Source of the DNA: Alphaproteobacteria bacterium
GTDB taxonomy: Bacteria > Pseudomonadota > Alphaproteobacteria > Puniceispirillales > Puniceispirillaceae
Assembly: GCA_009919335.1 (NCBI GenBank)
Contig: RGCC01000001.1
Coordinates: forward strand, 62,001-126,000
Reading direction: 5' to 3'
DNA: 64,000 bases
Shown here: one piece after another, positions 1 to 9,623 of the stretch
Numbering within the stretch: position 1 is the first letter of the stretch
Layout: the number at the start of each line of letters is the position of its first letter
Position numbers and translations under genes: made by a program
Notes under the pieces: model-generated
What the model was told of the DNA's origin: nothing
Databases searched by the model: none
What the model saw: the letters and a program-made list of their open reading frames with translations, nothing else

Positions 1-977
1 TGGGTTAACTGGGCTTGGCGGCTGGCAAGCTGGGCCAGCGCATCGCTCACGCGCCCTTCTTCGCGGTCCAGCTCTTCACGGCCAAGGGCGAGGCGCTGAT
101 ATTCCGCCGCCTTTTCCGCCTCGGCAGCCCGCAGGGGCGGCAGTGAGGCGGCAATCTCGCTGCGTGCGGTGGCACTTCGTGCGGCGATTTCGGCGCGGGC
201 GCCAACATCTAGTCGTGCCGCTGCCAACGCGGCTGTTGCCGCATCTAGATCCATTTGGCCAGCGGTCCAGCGGGCCAGCAGGAATTGCGCCTCGGCTTTT
301 CGGATGCGATCGGCAACCGAGCGGTACCGCGCCGCTTGGCGTGCCTGTTTGCGAAGCGAGTCACGTTGCTCACTCAGGCCAGCAATAACATCATCCAAAC
401 GCTCAAGATTTGTCTCGGCAGCACGAAGGCGTAATTCAGCCTCATGTCGGCGGGCGTGCAGGCCGCGAATATTTGCCGCTTCTTCAATTAACGTGCGGCG
501 GTCAACCGGCTTGGCACCAACAATCGCGCCAATACGGCCTTGGCTGACGATGCCGGACGATCTGGCGCCGGTTGCGGTATCAGCAAACAGCAACTGAATG
601 TCACGCGCCCGCGCCGGTTTCGCGTTCACGTAATAACTGCTGCCTTTACCGCGTTCAATTTTGCGCGTTATTTCCAGCTCATCACTATTGTTGAATTCGG
701 CTGGTGCCTGACGCAGATGATTATCAAGCTGTAGGGTGATTTCGGCGAGATTGCGCGCTGGTCGTTGTTCCGTGCCGCCAAAAATCACATCATCCATTTC
801 GCCGCCACGCATCTGACGAGCCGAGCTCTCGCCCATGACCCAGCGCAGGCCTTCAACAATGTTCGATTTGCCACAGCCGTTTGGCCCAACGATGCCAGTC
901 AGGCCGGAATCGATATCAACCTCTGCCGATTCCGCAAAGGATTTGAATCCGGCCATTTTCAGGCTTCGAAAAATCAC
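1..977 (-). CDS. smc: Chromosome segregation protein SMC, N-terminal part (cut by window start)
   Basis: SMC is the long coiled-coil ATPase of bacterial condensin that organises newly replicated chromosomes. About 325 N-terminal residues are visible; the rest lies beyond base 1. The start reads VIFRSLKMAGFKSF, the usual SMC opening, followed by the Walker A loop GPNGCGKSN at residues 31-39. Further in comes an Arg/Glu/Ala-rich stretch typical of the first coiled coil. I chose the GTG at 977-975 because an ACAGG ribosome site lies about 8 bases upstream and it keeps the IFRSLKMAGFKSF motif; an internal ATG at 956 would cut it. The gene follows a dsbA-like gene on the same strand only 31 bases away, the arrangement commonly seen in alphaproteobacteria. 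Identity is secure from the N-terminal ATPase half. Confidence 0.95.
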   Translation of the reverse strand, partial: MIFRSLKMAGFKSFAESAEVDIDSGLTGIVGPNGCGKSNIVEGLRWVMGESSARQMRGGEMDDVIFGGTEQRPARNLAEITLQLDNHLRQAPAEFNNSDELEITRKIERGKGSSYYVNAKPARARDIQLLFADTATGARSSGIVSQGRIGAIVGAKPVDRRTLIEEAANIRGLHARRHEAELRLRAAETNLERLDDVIAGLSEQRDSLRKQARQAARYRSVADRIRKAEAQFLLARWTAGQMDLDAATAALAAARLDVGARAEIAARSATARSEIAASLPPLRAAEAEKAAEYQRLALGREELDREEGRVSDALAQLASRQAQLT

Positions 978-1008
978 ATTAATAACCTGTTATTTTGGAA
1001 CCTTTGGG

Positions 1009-1662
1009 TCAGGCGTCCGTTGCATTTATCTTGGCAGCGAAATCTTCATAGGACAGATCGCCAGAAATGATGGTTTTACTATTCACCACAAAGGATGGAG
1101 TCGATTTGACACTCCAGCGTTTATGCGCGTTTTGACGCATCTCAACAATCGCTTCGAGAAGTCGCCGGTTGCCCATAACAGCGTCAAAATCTGCCTTGCC
1201 CATTCCGGCCAACCTTGCCATCTGTGCAAGGGCCGACAGCGGGTCCGGATTACGAGCCCACCGATCAATATCTTTCAACAGCATTGAAACCATTGGGAAA
1301 TATTTGCTCTCGGGCAGGGCGCGCGCCAATGCGTGAGCGCGCAGCGCGATCTGGTCTAGCGGGAAAGGCTGCATCTCAAAACGAACCATACCAGTGTCGA
1401 TCAGCCGCGTTTTCACATCTGGAAACGTCTTGTTGTGAAAGCTGGCACAATGCGGGCAGGTCATGGAAAATAATTCGACAACCGTGATCGGTGCATCTGC
1501 TTTGCCGAGAACGCGGGGCGATGTCACATGCTCAATCGTTACCTCAGCCGCAAATCCTGCGGTTGGTACAAGCATCATCGCGGCACCTCCAAGGAGGAGC
1601 GAACGGCGGTCGGTGGTTAAATCTTTTAGGTTTTCTGTCATCATGGCCTGATCATAATCCAA
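1009..1662 (-). CDS. DsbA-family thiol:disulfide oxidoreductase, likely Tat-exported
   Basis: A 217-residue thioredoxin-fold protein of the DsbA/DSBA oxidoreductase family, acting on disulfides in the periplasm. The active-site CPHC lies near residue 70 in FSMTCPHCASFH, and the cis-Pro loop STPSFVV is near residue 187. The N-terminus has DRRSLLLGGAAMMLVP followed by GFAA, which looks like a twin-arginine signal (RR-x-LL plus a hydrophobic run) with an AxA-type cleavage site, so export in the folded state is likely. ATG 1662 gives the longest frame; ATGs at 1644 and 1641 give a signal peptide of more usual length and are possible alternatives. It sits between dciA and smc on the same strand. 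No dsbB partner is present in the window. Family is sure, substrate unknown. Confidence 0.9.
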   Translation of the reverse strand: MDYDQAMMTENLKDLTTDRRSLLLGGAAMMLVPTAGFAAEVTIEHVTSPRVLGKADAPITVVELFSMTCPHCASFHNKTFPDVKTRLIDTGMVRFEMQPFPLDQIALRAHALARALPESKYFPMVSMLLKDIDRWARNPDPLSALAQMARLAGMGKADFDAVMGNRRLLEAIVEMRQNAHKRWSVKSTPSFVVNSKTIISGDLSYEDFAAKINATDA

Positions 1663-1841
1663 GGGTAAAATCGGGGCAATGCGCGATTTCGTTGCAGGGC
1701 TAATTAATTTGGTAGTTGGCTTGTTGGTGGTTGGCTTGGGGAAATCTGGCTATCCATGTGGGCCATTCACTCTGGCTGCCCGCAGTGGTGATCAATGTTC
1801 AGCCGCATCTTGTTTTTTAGCCCAATCATGTGTTATCAGCG

Positions 1842-2351
1842 TCATGTGTTATCAGAATCATTAACGGGGCCGCCAAGCCGCCGCAGCGCGGCACGTAATT
1901 CCGGCGATTTGATATCTTTCAGCTTTTCATCAAGTGCCCAGATATCGGCCGCATCCGAAATTGCGGGGGTCTTTTGGTCAGTTGGCCCACTGCCCGGCGG
2001 GGCGGGTGTTTGGGCGGGAACAAGGCTTTGCACAAGACTGATGCGGCCAACCGCCTGATAGCCGAAGGCGGCATTCACCTGATCAATGATTTGGGCGGAC
2101 ATGGCTTGGGCCTGTGGCCCGCGTCCTGATGCGATCTGCAGCTTTAATGTTCCATTATTTCTGCTACCGCGCGGAAATTGAATATCTGCTGGCCGGCACC
2201 AGTCGGCAATATCGCCAACAATTTCGGTCCAATGTGAAATCAGGCGGCTGATCGCAAAGCCGCGTTCCTGCGCCGATGGGGCAATCATAGGATCTATCAT
2301 CGTGGATAGCCGCCGCATTTTATTCGATCGGTTTTTAGGCGTTTTGACCAT
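1842..2351 (-). CDS. dciA: DciA-family (DUF721) protein
   Basis: A 169-residue DUF721 protein. The family includes DciA, which helps load the replicative helicase DnaB in bacteria lacking DnaC. The family pattern is seen in SRLISHWTEIVGDIADWCRP (residues about 36-55) and in LKLQIASGRGPQAQAMSAQ, where an extended strand is followed by the helix that contacts nucleic acid. The C-terminal third (after about residue 105) is Pro/Ala-rich and likely a flexible linker. It stands divergent to mutY, 180 bases away, and upstream of the dsbA-like and smc genes; this four-gene neighbourhood is characteristic of alphaproteobacteria. Function as a helicase loader is inferred from the family. Confidence 0.85.
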   Translation of the reverse strand: MVKTPKNRSNKMRRLSTMIDPMIAPSAQERGFAISRLISHWTEIVGDIADWCRPADIQFPRGSRNNGTLKLQIASGRGPQAQAMSAQIIDQVNAAFGYQAVGRISLVQSLVPAQTPAPPGSGPTDQKTPAISDAADIWALDEKLKDIKSPELRAALRRLGGPVNDSDNT

Positions 2352-2531
2352 AAATTATTGTGCCGGTTTCGTTATTTGTTGATCTCGATAAGACGGGGGC
2401 TTCGGGTGTCTTGACCCGCTCGCCCAATACTCTAGCATGACCACTCTTCGAAGCAAATCATGGTGATTGCCGGATCATCGCAACAGCCGGTTAAAGGTAA
2501 AGCCCAAACAACATGAACCCAAACAATATGA

Positions 2532-3680
2532 GTGGCCGGGGCAGAACATCGCGTGGTTGAGACAAAGTTAGAGACATTTCCAATTGCCGCCCTTTATCGC
2601 TGGTACGACCGGCACGGGCGCGATCTGCCGTGGCGGCGACGCTGGCCTGAACTGGCGCCAGCCTATCATGTGTGGCTGTCCGAAATTATGCTTCAGCAAA
2701 CCGTTGTGGCAACGGTGATCCCGTATTTCCTTGATTTTACCCGTCGGTGGCCAACGATAGGCGACCTTGCCGCAGCGCCATTGGATGATGTGCTGTCCGC
2801 ATGGGCGGGTCTTGGTTATTACGCTCGCGCCCGCAATCTTCATAAAGCTGCCAATATGGTGGCAGATAGGTGGGGTGGCGATTTTGCCAATTACCAAAAA
2901 CCGCAGGCTGATTCGGGCGCGCCGCAGGCTGATTCGGGAGATATCGTCGCTGGTTTGCGCCAGCTTCCGGGGGTTGGCCCCTACACAGCTGGTGCGATTG
3001 CGGCGATTGGCTTTGGGCGGCAAGCTGTGGTTGTTGACGGTAATATCGAACGACTTTTTAGCCGCTATTTTGCCATCGAGACGCCGTTGCCAGCGGCGAA
3101 GGTCGAAATTGCCGATGCCTATCAACGGATTTTGCCGGTAAACCGCCCCTCAGATTGGCCGCAGGCGTTGATGGATTTTGCCAATGCGGTCTGCACGCCG
3201 CGCCAGCCAGCCTGTGCGAGCTGCTGTTTTGCCTCGTCCTGTCAGGCATTGGCAAAAGGGATTGTTGATAAAGTGCCGGTTAAGCCCGCAAAAGCGGCAA
3301 AGCCAGTTCGCCGCGCCATCGCGTTTGTTGCGATCAATGATCGGGGAGAGGTTTTCTTGCAGCGCCGCCCAGAAAAAGGTCTCCTTGGCGGTATGCTGGC
3401 ATTCCCCGAGACTGGTCTTGCCTCACAACAGGCCGATCGCAGCCTTAATCAGGATAATGCGCCATTTCCGGCCGATTGGATTTTGCTTGATGAGCCGGTA
3501 TTGCACATATTCACGCATTTTGCGCTGGAGATGAAAATCTGTATCGCCCGGGTGAAAGATGCCCCTCTCAGCAATACCAGCAATGCCAGAAATATCAGCA
3601 ATACCAGCAATGCCAGTCATTCTGGTCATTGGGCGCCGCCACGTCCAGCTGATCTGCCAAGCCTGATGCGCAAAGATTAA
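2532..3680 (+). CDS. mutY: A/G-specific adenine glycosylase MutY
   Basis: MutY removes adenine mispaired with 8-oxoguanine. The 382-residue product has the EIMLQQT motif (near 51-57, containing the catalytic Glu region), the helix-hairpin-helix [17 protein letters not shown], the [12 protein letters not shown] segment with the catalytic Asp, and a complete 4Fe-4S loop C-x6-C-x2-C-x5-C in [19 protein letters not shown]-terminal NUDIX-like 8-oxoG recognition domain follows ([25 protein letters not shown]). The only usable start is GTG 2532, since an in-frame TGA lies directly before it. Two odd insertions built of perfect tandem repeats are present (2901-2938 and 3569-3616), both in frame and in poorly conserved places. 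The C-terminus ends abruptly after SLMRKD, a little shorter than relatives, and its stop codon overlaps the purH stop. Confidence 0.95.
   Translation: MAGAEHRVVETKLETFPIAALYRWYDRHGRDLPWRRRWPELAPAYHVWLSEIMLQQTVVATVIPYFLDFTRRWPTIGDLAAAPLDDVLSAWAGLGYYARARNLHKAANMVADRWGGDFANYQKPQADSGAPQADSGDIVAGLRQLPGVGPYTAGAIAAIGFGRQAVVVDGNIERLFSRYFAIETPLPAAKVEIADAYQRILPVNRPSDWPQALMDFANAVCTPRQPACASCCFASSCQALAKGIVDKVPVKPAKAAKPVRRAIAFVAINDRGEVFLQRRPEKGLLGGMLAFPETGLASQQADRSLNQDNAPFPADWILLDEPVLHIFTHFALEMKICIARVKDAPLSNTSNARNISNTSNASHSGHWAPPRPADLPSLMRKD
2901..2938 (+). repeat. In-frame 17-bp direct repeat inside mutY
   Basis: The 17-base word ccgcaggctgattcggg occurs at 2901-2917 and 2922-2938, period 21, so PQADSG is repeated with one extra residue per unit. 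It lies before the helix-hairpin-helix, in a segment where MutY homologues have a short variable loop. The simplest reading is a recent slippage duplication of seven codons. Confidence 0.9.
3569..3616 (+). repeat. In-frame 21-bp direct repeat inside mutY C-terminal domain
   Basis: A 21-base segment starting cagcaataccagcaatgc is present at 3569-3589 and again at 3596-3616, period 27 (nine codons). It encodes an Asn/Ser/Ala-rich stretch (SNTSNA repeated) in a loop of the NUDIX-like domain. Inside each copy the shorter word agcaat/ccagcaat is itself repeated, so this is a nested slippage product. Confidence 0.9.
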
Positions 3681-5078
3681 TGATTGAAATGCCGCATGCC
3701 GGTGAATACCATCGCAATACCGGCAGCATCCGCCGCTGCAATCACTTCATTATCCTTGACCGATCCGCCGGGCTGAATAACTGCGGTTGCACCAGCTGCG
3801 ATTAATGCTTCTAGACCGTCAGCAAACGGGAAAAAAGCGTCCGATGCTGCGACCGAGCCGATTGTACGCGGGTCTGACCGGCCATGAATTGCCGCGATAT
3901 CTGCGGCCTTTTGAACGGCTATACGTGCAGCGTCTACCCGGCTCATCTGACCGGCGCCAATGCCTGCGGTACTGGCGTCATTGACAAACACAATGGCATT
4001 TGATTTCACGTGTTTGGTGACTTTCCACGCAAATAGCATATCGGAAATTTCGGCCTCGGTTGGGGCGCGTTGGGTAACGATCCTAAGGTCGTCCACGCCG
4101 ATTATGCCGGCGTCACGAGATTGTGCCAGAAAACCGCCAGCAACCGATTTAATCTTGATTGCGCTGCTGCTGCGATCTGGCAGGGCGCCGGTGATCAATA
4201 GCCGCAGATTAGGTTTTGCCGCCATAATGGCCTTGGCCTCATCGCTCGCTTCGGGTGCGATCACAACTTCGGTAAAAATACTGGCGACAGCTTTAGCAGT
4301 TTCAGCGTCAAGCGGCCGGTTCATCGCGACAATGCCGCCAAAGGCACTGACCGGGTCGCAGGCCAATGCGTGCTGCCACGCGGCGCCGAGATTATCACCG
4401 CTGGCAACGCCGCAAGGGTTGGCGTGTTTGATGATGGCAATCGTTGGCTGGTCAAACTCGGCAACCAGCTCAAACGCGGCATCGGTAGATCGCACTGTCA
4501 TAGGCGGCGGTGCGGGCAAATGTTTTGGCGGCGAGACGCTGTCGAAGCTCAAGCTCGGTACCGCCATTTTTGTCGATGGCGTCTGCAACGCTGGCATAGT
4601 CGGCAGGGTCACAAAGAACGGTCAGGAAATCATGGTTCTTTGCCGCCGCCCGCAGCATCGCAGGCCCGCCAATATCAATTTTCTCAACAAGCGCCTGCCG
4701 GTCACGCGTTTGCCGAAGCGTCTCCTCAAACGGGTAAAGATTAACCACCAACAAGTCGATGCCCTCAATGCCTTGGGCGCTCATTGCTGCAACATGGTCA
4801 TCGAGGTCGCGGCGCGCCAAAAGGCCGCCATGAATCTTGGGATGCAGTGTTTTCACGCGCCCGCCCATGATCTCGGGAAAGCCAGTTACCTCGGCAACAT
4901 CTGTAACGTTTAGACCGGCATCACGAAGCAGGCTGGCGGTACCGCCGGTTGACAGAAGTTCAATTTTCGCCGCGGCAAGCCGCGTGGCAAATTCAATGAG
5001 GCCGGTTTTATCAGAAACCGATAGAAGGGCGCGGCGAATGGGAATAGAGGCGGGAGATGTCATAATATTGGGTGCCAA
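3677..5078 (-). pseudogene. purH: purH (AICAR transformylase/IMP cyclohydrolase), split by an internal deletion and frameshift
   Basis: PurH carries out the last two steps of IMP synthesis. The N-terminal cyclohydrolase part reads from ATG 5078 ([45 protein letters not shown]-like [10 protein letters not shown]) to TAAYDSAI at about 4493. The C-terminal transformylase part continues in another frame from [12 protein letters not shown] (about 4490) through [32 protein letters not shown] and DAFFPF to the final MRHFNH. Between these, about 75 residues found in E. coli PurH (the linker with RYGEN-HQ and the GK-LSYNNI motif) are absent in all frames. The word GATCG at 4488-4492 can be read at either edge. 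The upstream frame would stop shortly after at 4470. Either purH is truly broken here or the sequence lost about 230 bases in amplification or assembly. The stop overlaps that of convergent mutY. Confidence 0.93.
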
Positions 5079-5188
5079 TCCTGCGTGGCAGAGTTTGTGG
5101 ATTTAACGCGGCCTTTATGGCCGAGCTTGGCTGGAAAGGCAATTGCCGATCTTGATAAAACAGCTGCCCCCTGCGTCGGTGCCGCTGA

Positions 5189-6502
5189 TCACGGGAATAT
5201 ATGGCTAGTTGCGGCGCCAGCCAATGCCGCAATACCAAGAAGCCAGAAAATGCCGACATTGCGGCCAAAGGCAAGCCATGCACAAAGCGCGGTAATTCCG
5301 ATGACGCGAAAGTCAAAACTTGCAAGATCAGGCAGCAAAACCCGGATCATTCCAAACGCCATGATATCGGTCTTGGCAAACATTAAATGCAGCGTGAACC
5401 AAACAAATAAATTGGCAATTACCCCGACAACAGCCGCCATGATGCTGGCTAATGCGCCTTCAAGTCGTGGCTGATGGGTTAGCCAGTCAAGATAGGGTGC
5501 GCCAGCAAAAATCCATAAAAAACAGGGAACAAATGTCGCCCAGAGTGCAATCGCGGCACCGGCAATACCAGCGATGATGCCAGCCTGTTTGAATGCTGCC
5601 AGAAAGCCGACAAATTCGGTCACGAGGATCAATGGTCCGGGCGTCGTTTCGGCGAGGCCAAGCCCATCCATCATTTCGCTTGGCTTTAGCCAGCCAAGCT
5701 GTTCGACAACCGCCTGCGCCATATAGGCAAGCACAGCGTAGGCACCGCCAAATGTCACCACCGCTAGCTTGCTGAAGAAATAGCCAATTTCGGCCAGTAA
5801 TGGCGCCTTTGCAAAAAGATCAATCGCCAATAGAGGGGCCCACCATACGACGATCCAAATCAGGATCATTTGGATTGTGTCCTGCGTTTTCGGCAATGGT
5901 GGCGGTGTGGTTGATTGGCGTTGGCTGGTGCTGACAAAACCATAAATTGCCGCCAGCGCAATAATCAACGGAAATGGCAGGGCAAGGGCGAAAATACCGC
6001 AAAACCCCAAAGCCGCAATGACCCATTGATGTGCTGCACGCAAGGTCTTTTGGGCAAGGCGGATCAGGGCTTGTGCCACAACCACCACAATGGCTGCCTT
6101 TACCCCTAAGAAAACCGCATCAACAAGACCAAGGCTGCCGAAATAAACATAGATCAACCCGAGGCCAAGCATAATGAAAGCGCCGGGCAACACAAACAGC
6201 AAGCCGGCAATCAAGCCACCAAGAACACCATGCATCCGCCACCCCGCATAGGTCGCAAGCTGCATGGCTTCGGGCCCGGGAAGCAGCATACAAAAACTCA
6301 AACCGTTCAAAAACTGAGCTTCGCTGAGCCAACGGCGTTCGGCAACAATCATTCGGTGCATCAGCGCAATCTGCGCCGTTGGACCGCCAAAGGATAATAA
6401 GCCGATTTTGCCCCAGATCGCACTTGCCTTCAATAAAGGGGGGATCGGCGATGGTGGCGCGGTCGAAATTTTGGCCGAGATTTTAGATGAGGCTTTCATC
6501 AA
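5189..6502 (-). CDS. chrA: Chromate transporter ChrA family
   Basis: A 437-residue inner membrane protein of the CHR family, two homologous halves each with about five to six hydrophobic segments. Half one carries the signature FGGPTAQIALMHRMIV followed by LPGPEAMQLATYAGW; half two carries FGGAYAVLAYMAQAVVE followed by ETTPGPLILVTEFVGF, the repeated FGG...PGP pattern that defines the family. Known members export chromate in exchange for other anions; many environmental homologues have no proven substrate, so the physiological ion here is uncertain. It lies between the heparinase gene and purH on the same strand, about 110 bases from each, and may be co-transcribed with them. The reading frame is intact, unlike those of both neighbours. 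Confidence 0.9.
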   Translation of the reverse strand: MMKASSKISAKISTAPPSPIPPLLKASAIWGKIGLLSFGGPTAQIALMHRMIVAERRWLSEAQFLNGLSFCMLLPGPEAMQLATYAGWRMHGVLGGLIAGLLFVLPGAFIMLGLGLIYVYFGSLGLVDAVFLGVKAAIVVVVAQALIRLAQKTLRAAHQWVIAALGFCGIFALALPFPLIIALAAIYGFVSTSQRQSTTPPPLPKTQDTIQMILIWIVVWWAPLLAIDLFAKAPLLAEIGYFFSKLAVVTFGGAYAVLAYMAQAVVEQLGWLKPSEMMDGLGLAETTPGPLILVTEFVGFLAAFKQAGIIAGIAGAAIALWATFVPCFLWIFAGAPYLDWLTHQPRLEGALASIMAAVVGVIANLFVWFTLHLMFAKTDIMAFGMIRVLLPDLASFDFRVIGITALCAWLAFGRNVGIFWLLGIAALAGAATSHIFP

Positions 6503-6619
6503 AGATATAAACTTTCCGTCACTATCATCGTTTTGCTGTGGAATTCTTCGGCCGTGGGCAGGTTTTTACGAGCAGCGACCAGATATTTTAAGCTTGGGTC
6601 ATTTTAAACTTGGGTCATT

Positions 6620-8063
6620 TTAAATCGGGTCATTGCGTTGAAAGGCCCATTTCACATTAACCGCGCCAATTGACCGGATATCGGCAAGCGGCGCATTTAA
6701 GACAATTTGCTGGCAGTTCATACGCCCGCTTGGATCAAAAAACAGCGATGTATCCAATGATACCGCCGCGCTGCAACGGAATACCCAGCCAGCCCGATTA
6801 CCCCGAATCTTTATCAAAATCCGCTGATCTCGAAGCATAGCCGCGGTTACGCGCGGATGTAAATGAAACCGAATAACCGCCAAACGGGCAATTTCGCCCG
6901 GTGCGCCGGTATATTCTAACTGGTCAGCACCACGAAGATTGCCGCCGCCGGTCGACAGATAAAGTTTACGATGATGAATGATACCGTGTGATTGCTCATA
7001 GCCTTTGTGGCTGGCAACAGCCAACAATCCGCCTTCGGCTGGCCCCATTTCAATATTGTCAACTTCAGCAAACCGGCCAGCATTAAAATCAGACGAGTTT
7101 TGCCCATCAAGGGTCAGCGTGGAATGGGCCTTGGTTGAACAGAGCAGGCGTTGCAAATTTGGATCATTGCTGGCCTGTCCCGGATTGATAACCAGTAAAT
7201 TTTGTCCAACAGCAAATTCAAACCCCAAGGTGCCAAGCCCGGCTACCTCGGCATCGGCTTCGGGCTTGCCGACATCCATAATGATTGTCGAGCGGCCTGA
7301 CGAAAACCGCAAAAAACCGCTATGGGGTGGCAATCGTTCGATCAAGCCACGCCAATTGTTCGAGTTCATTGGCAAGGCCGGTATTCCGAATTTCGATCAG
7401 GTCGCGCATGACCGCCAGATGCTTGTCCGCCATCCGGCTTTTATGGCCGCCATCGGCATAGAGCATGCCATCAACCAACGGCACCAAAAATTCCATCAGA
7501 TTGTCGAGATCATCAGCATCAGCACCAAGCGCAGCCTCGGCAATGATTAATCCGCGCAGTGCGGTTACGCGGGCGTTGTGATCATGCAGACGTTTCCAGT
7601 CAATCGCTAAACAGCTTGCTTGCAATCGAATAGACTCGCTGATTAGCTGCTGAAACGCCTCATCACCAGACCGGCCATACCAATCGTAACAAAACACCAG
7701 AGTGGCAAGCCGCTGTCCCATGATATCGGGCTGCCAGCTTTTGGCGGTCCAGCGGCTGTTCAGCTTTAGCCAGTTGGTGATCAAACTTCGTGCGCGGCTG
7801 CGAGCCTGACTGCCGCCAAAGCTGCGCAGGTCGCGCAGCCAATCAAAATTGTCAAACCCTTCGCTGGTGACCCGCCAGCTTGATCCGCTGGTCATGATCT
7901 GCGAGCCTGTACTGGCTGATCCGCGCCAATGATCGGCAAAGCCGGTGATGGGCTCAATCTTATGGGCGGCGCGCAAACTCCACAAAAACAGGCCCGAATG
8001 TCGAAACAGCTGCTCAAGTCTGCCGACTCGCCATTTATCCGGTTTTTTGCTGAGTTTTGCCAT
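6620..8063 (-). pseudogene. Heparinase II/III family protein, split by an internal deletion and frameshift
   Basis: Alphaproteobacteria commonly carry a large heparinase II/III family protein next to rsmB and purH. Its role is unclear; polysaccharide lyase activity is presumed from the fold. The N-terminal half (247 residues, ATG 8063) has the helical toroid pattern: FDWLRDLRSFGG, YDWYGRSGDEAF, DHNARVTALRGL, DGGHKSRMADKHLAV. It runs out at LDRTIATP and a stop at 7320. The C-terminal beta-sandwich half (HSGFLRFSSGRSTIIMDVG onwards, with GYEQSHGIIHHRKLYLS) resumes in another frame at about 7335 and ends at 6620. About 40 residues that normally join them (the RFFRHGDG-type stretch and following loop) are missing. 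The 8-base word ggtggcaa at 7326-7333 fits both edges. As given, the gene cannot make one polypeptide. Confidence 0.88.
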
Positions 8064-8164
8064 AACCGCCTGTTTTTACGTTCCTGTCGTTACGCCCCTG
8101 CTGCTGCGCCCCTGTTGTTACGTTTCTGTTGTCACCCCCCTGACGGCGTGACTATCCGATTATG

Positions 8165-9546
8165 CTATCCTAACGATATTAACCGCGCGATAAAAAACCC
8201 ATCAACCCCGCCAATGTCTTCATAGTCACTTGGTAGAATGCGAACATAGCCCTGATCGGTGATCGAGCGCGCAAATATGCCAGCCTCTTCAGGCGTGACC
8301 GGATCAATGGCAAAGCGTCCCTCGGCCGCATCCATAACGGCGTCGATAATGTCTTCGCCTTCTTCTGGTTGTAGCGAACAGGTCGCATAGACCATGCGGC
8401 CACCAGCCCGAAGCCAGCCAAGCGCCGTGGTCGCAAGATTCCACTGAATTTGTTGTAATGCAACGATATCTTCGGCTTCACGCTGGTTCAAAATGTCAGG
8501 TCGCCGCCGCACGGTTCCAGTTGCCGAGCAAGGAGCATCGACAAGCACTGCATCAACAGGTATTTCGGGGGTGTAGGCAGCGCCATCAGCAAGCACCAGA
8601 GTGGCTGGAAGTTTAAGCCGTTTCAGATTGCGGCGCAGACGGTCAAGGCGTTTGCGGCTATTATCAATCGCGGTAACCTTTGCGCCAGCCGCAATCAACT
8701 GTGCAGTTTTGCCGCCAGGTGCCGCACATAAATCAATAACATCTTTATCAGTAATCTCTCCAAGCAAGCGCGCTGGCAGCGCTGCGGCGGCATCTTGTAC
8801 CCACCATGCACCATCCTCAAACCCGGCCAGTAATGACGGGTCGCCATCAAATTCACGGCGCAGCGTATGATGGTCAATGACGCGGGCCTCCAGCTTTGCC
8901 GCCCAGCCCTCGGCATCGGCCTTGACTGAAATATCAAGCGGTGGCGGCAGCATCGCAAGGCCGGCGATTGCCGTTGCTTTTTCAACGCCCCAATAATGCC
9001 GCCAGCTTTGTTGCAGCCAGCCCGGCAGATTATCCATATGGCTGGTCGCATCAAACAGGGCTTCACCTTCGCGGGTGAGGCGGCGCATCACCGCATTGGC
9101 TAGTCCGCATAGCCGGTCAAATCCGGTTTGGCGCATTAATTCAACAGTGCTGTCAACGGCGGCGTGCGCGCCGGTTTTTAGCAATAGGATCTGTGCCGCG
9201 CCCATCAGCAGAACAAAATTGGCATTGGCCTGCGCACCGAACGGTTTGCGCGAAACCAGCGGGGCAAGCACCTTTTCCAATTGCCCGCGATGCCGCAGGC
9301 TAGTTGTTGCCAACAACCGCACAAAACGGCGCTCTTGGCTTTACCCTTGCCTGCGGCATCGGCGGTATTTCTGCGCGGCCTATTCGCGTCGTTTTTCGAT
9401 GCTGGCTGGCGTGAAGGCGGCACCTTTGATGCGCGGTTTTCGCTATTGTCTGATGGTTGCGGTTTGCTGGCGCGCCCGGACGTTTCCAAACGCAGCAAAG
9501 GTTTGTCGAGGCGTGTCGGGGTCGATGGGGTTTTTCGATCAGGCAT
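8165..9546 (-). pseudogene. rsmB: 16S rRNA m5C methyltransferase (RsmB/NOL1/NOP2 family), split by deletion and frameshift
   Basis: The C-terminal 385 residues (8165 to about 9322) are a clear RsmB-type enzyme: NusB-like helical part (LLKTGAHAAVDSTVELMR), SAM-binding LCAAPGGKTAQLIAAG, VDAPCSATGTVRRRPD with one catalytic Cys, and ATCSLQPEEGE with the second. It probably methylates C967 of 16S rRNA. The natural N-terminus starts at ATG 9546 in another frame (MPDRKTPSTPTRL, a Lys/Ser/Pro-rich tail). This frame reads to KSAVL and then into nonsense. Roughly 40 residues expected at the start of the NusB-like domain are missing between KSA and RRFVRLLATT. The word ggcgctc at 9328-9334 belongs to both frames, as in a deletion between short direct repeats. 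Divergent from the DUF1674 gene. Confidence 0.88.
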
Positions 9547-9623
9547 TGAAAATTCCGCTGGATCAGCCGCATAATATAGCTGATATCTTGTTTTTGGCAG
9601 TTTAAAGGGGCATATACCCAAAT

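Noticed and set aside
3960-4913. A 317-codon open frame on the plus strand opposite purH
   Set aside because: Antisense to conserved purH motifs on both sides of the frameshift; composition is that of a shadow frame.
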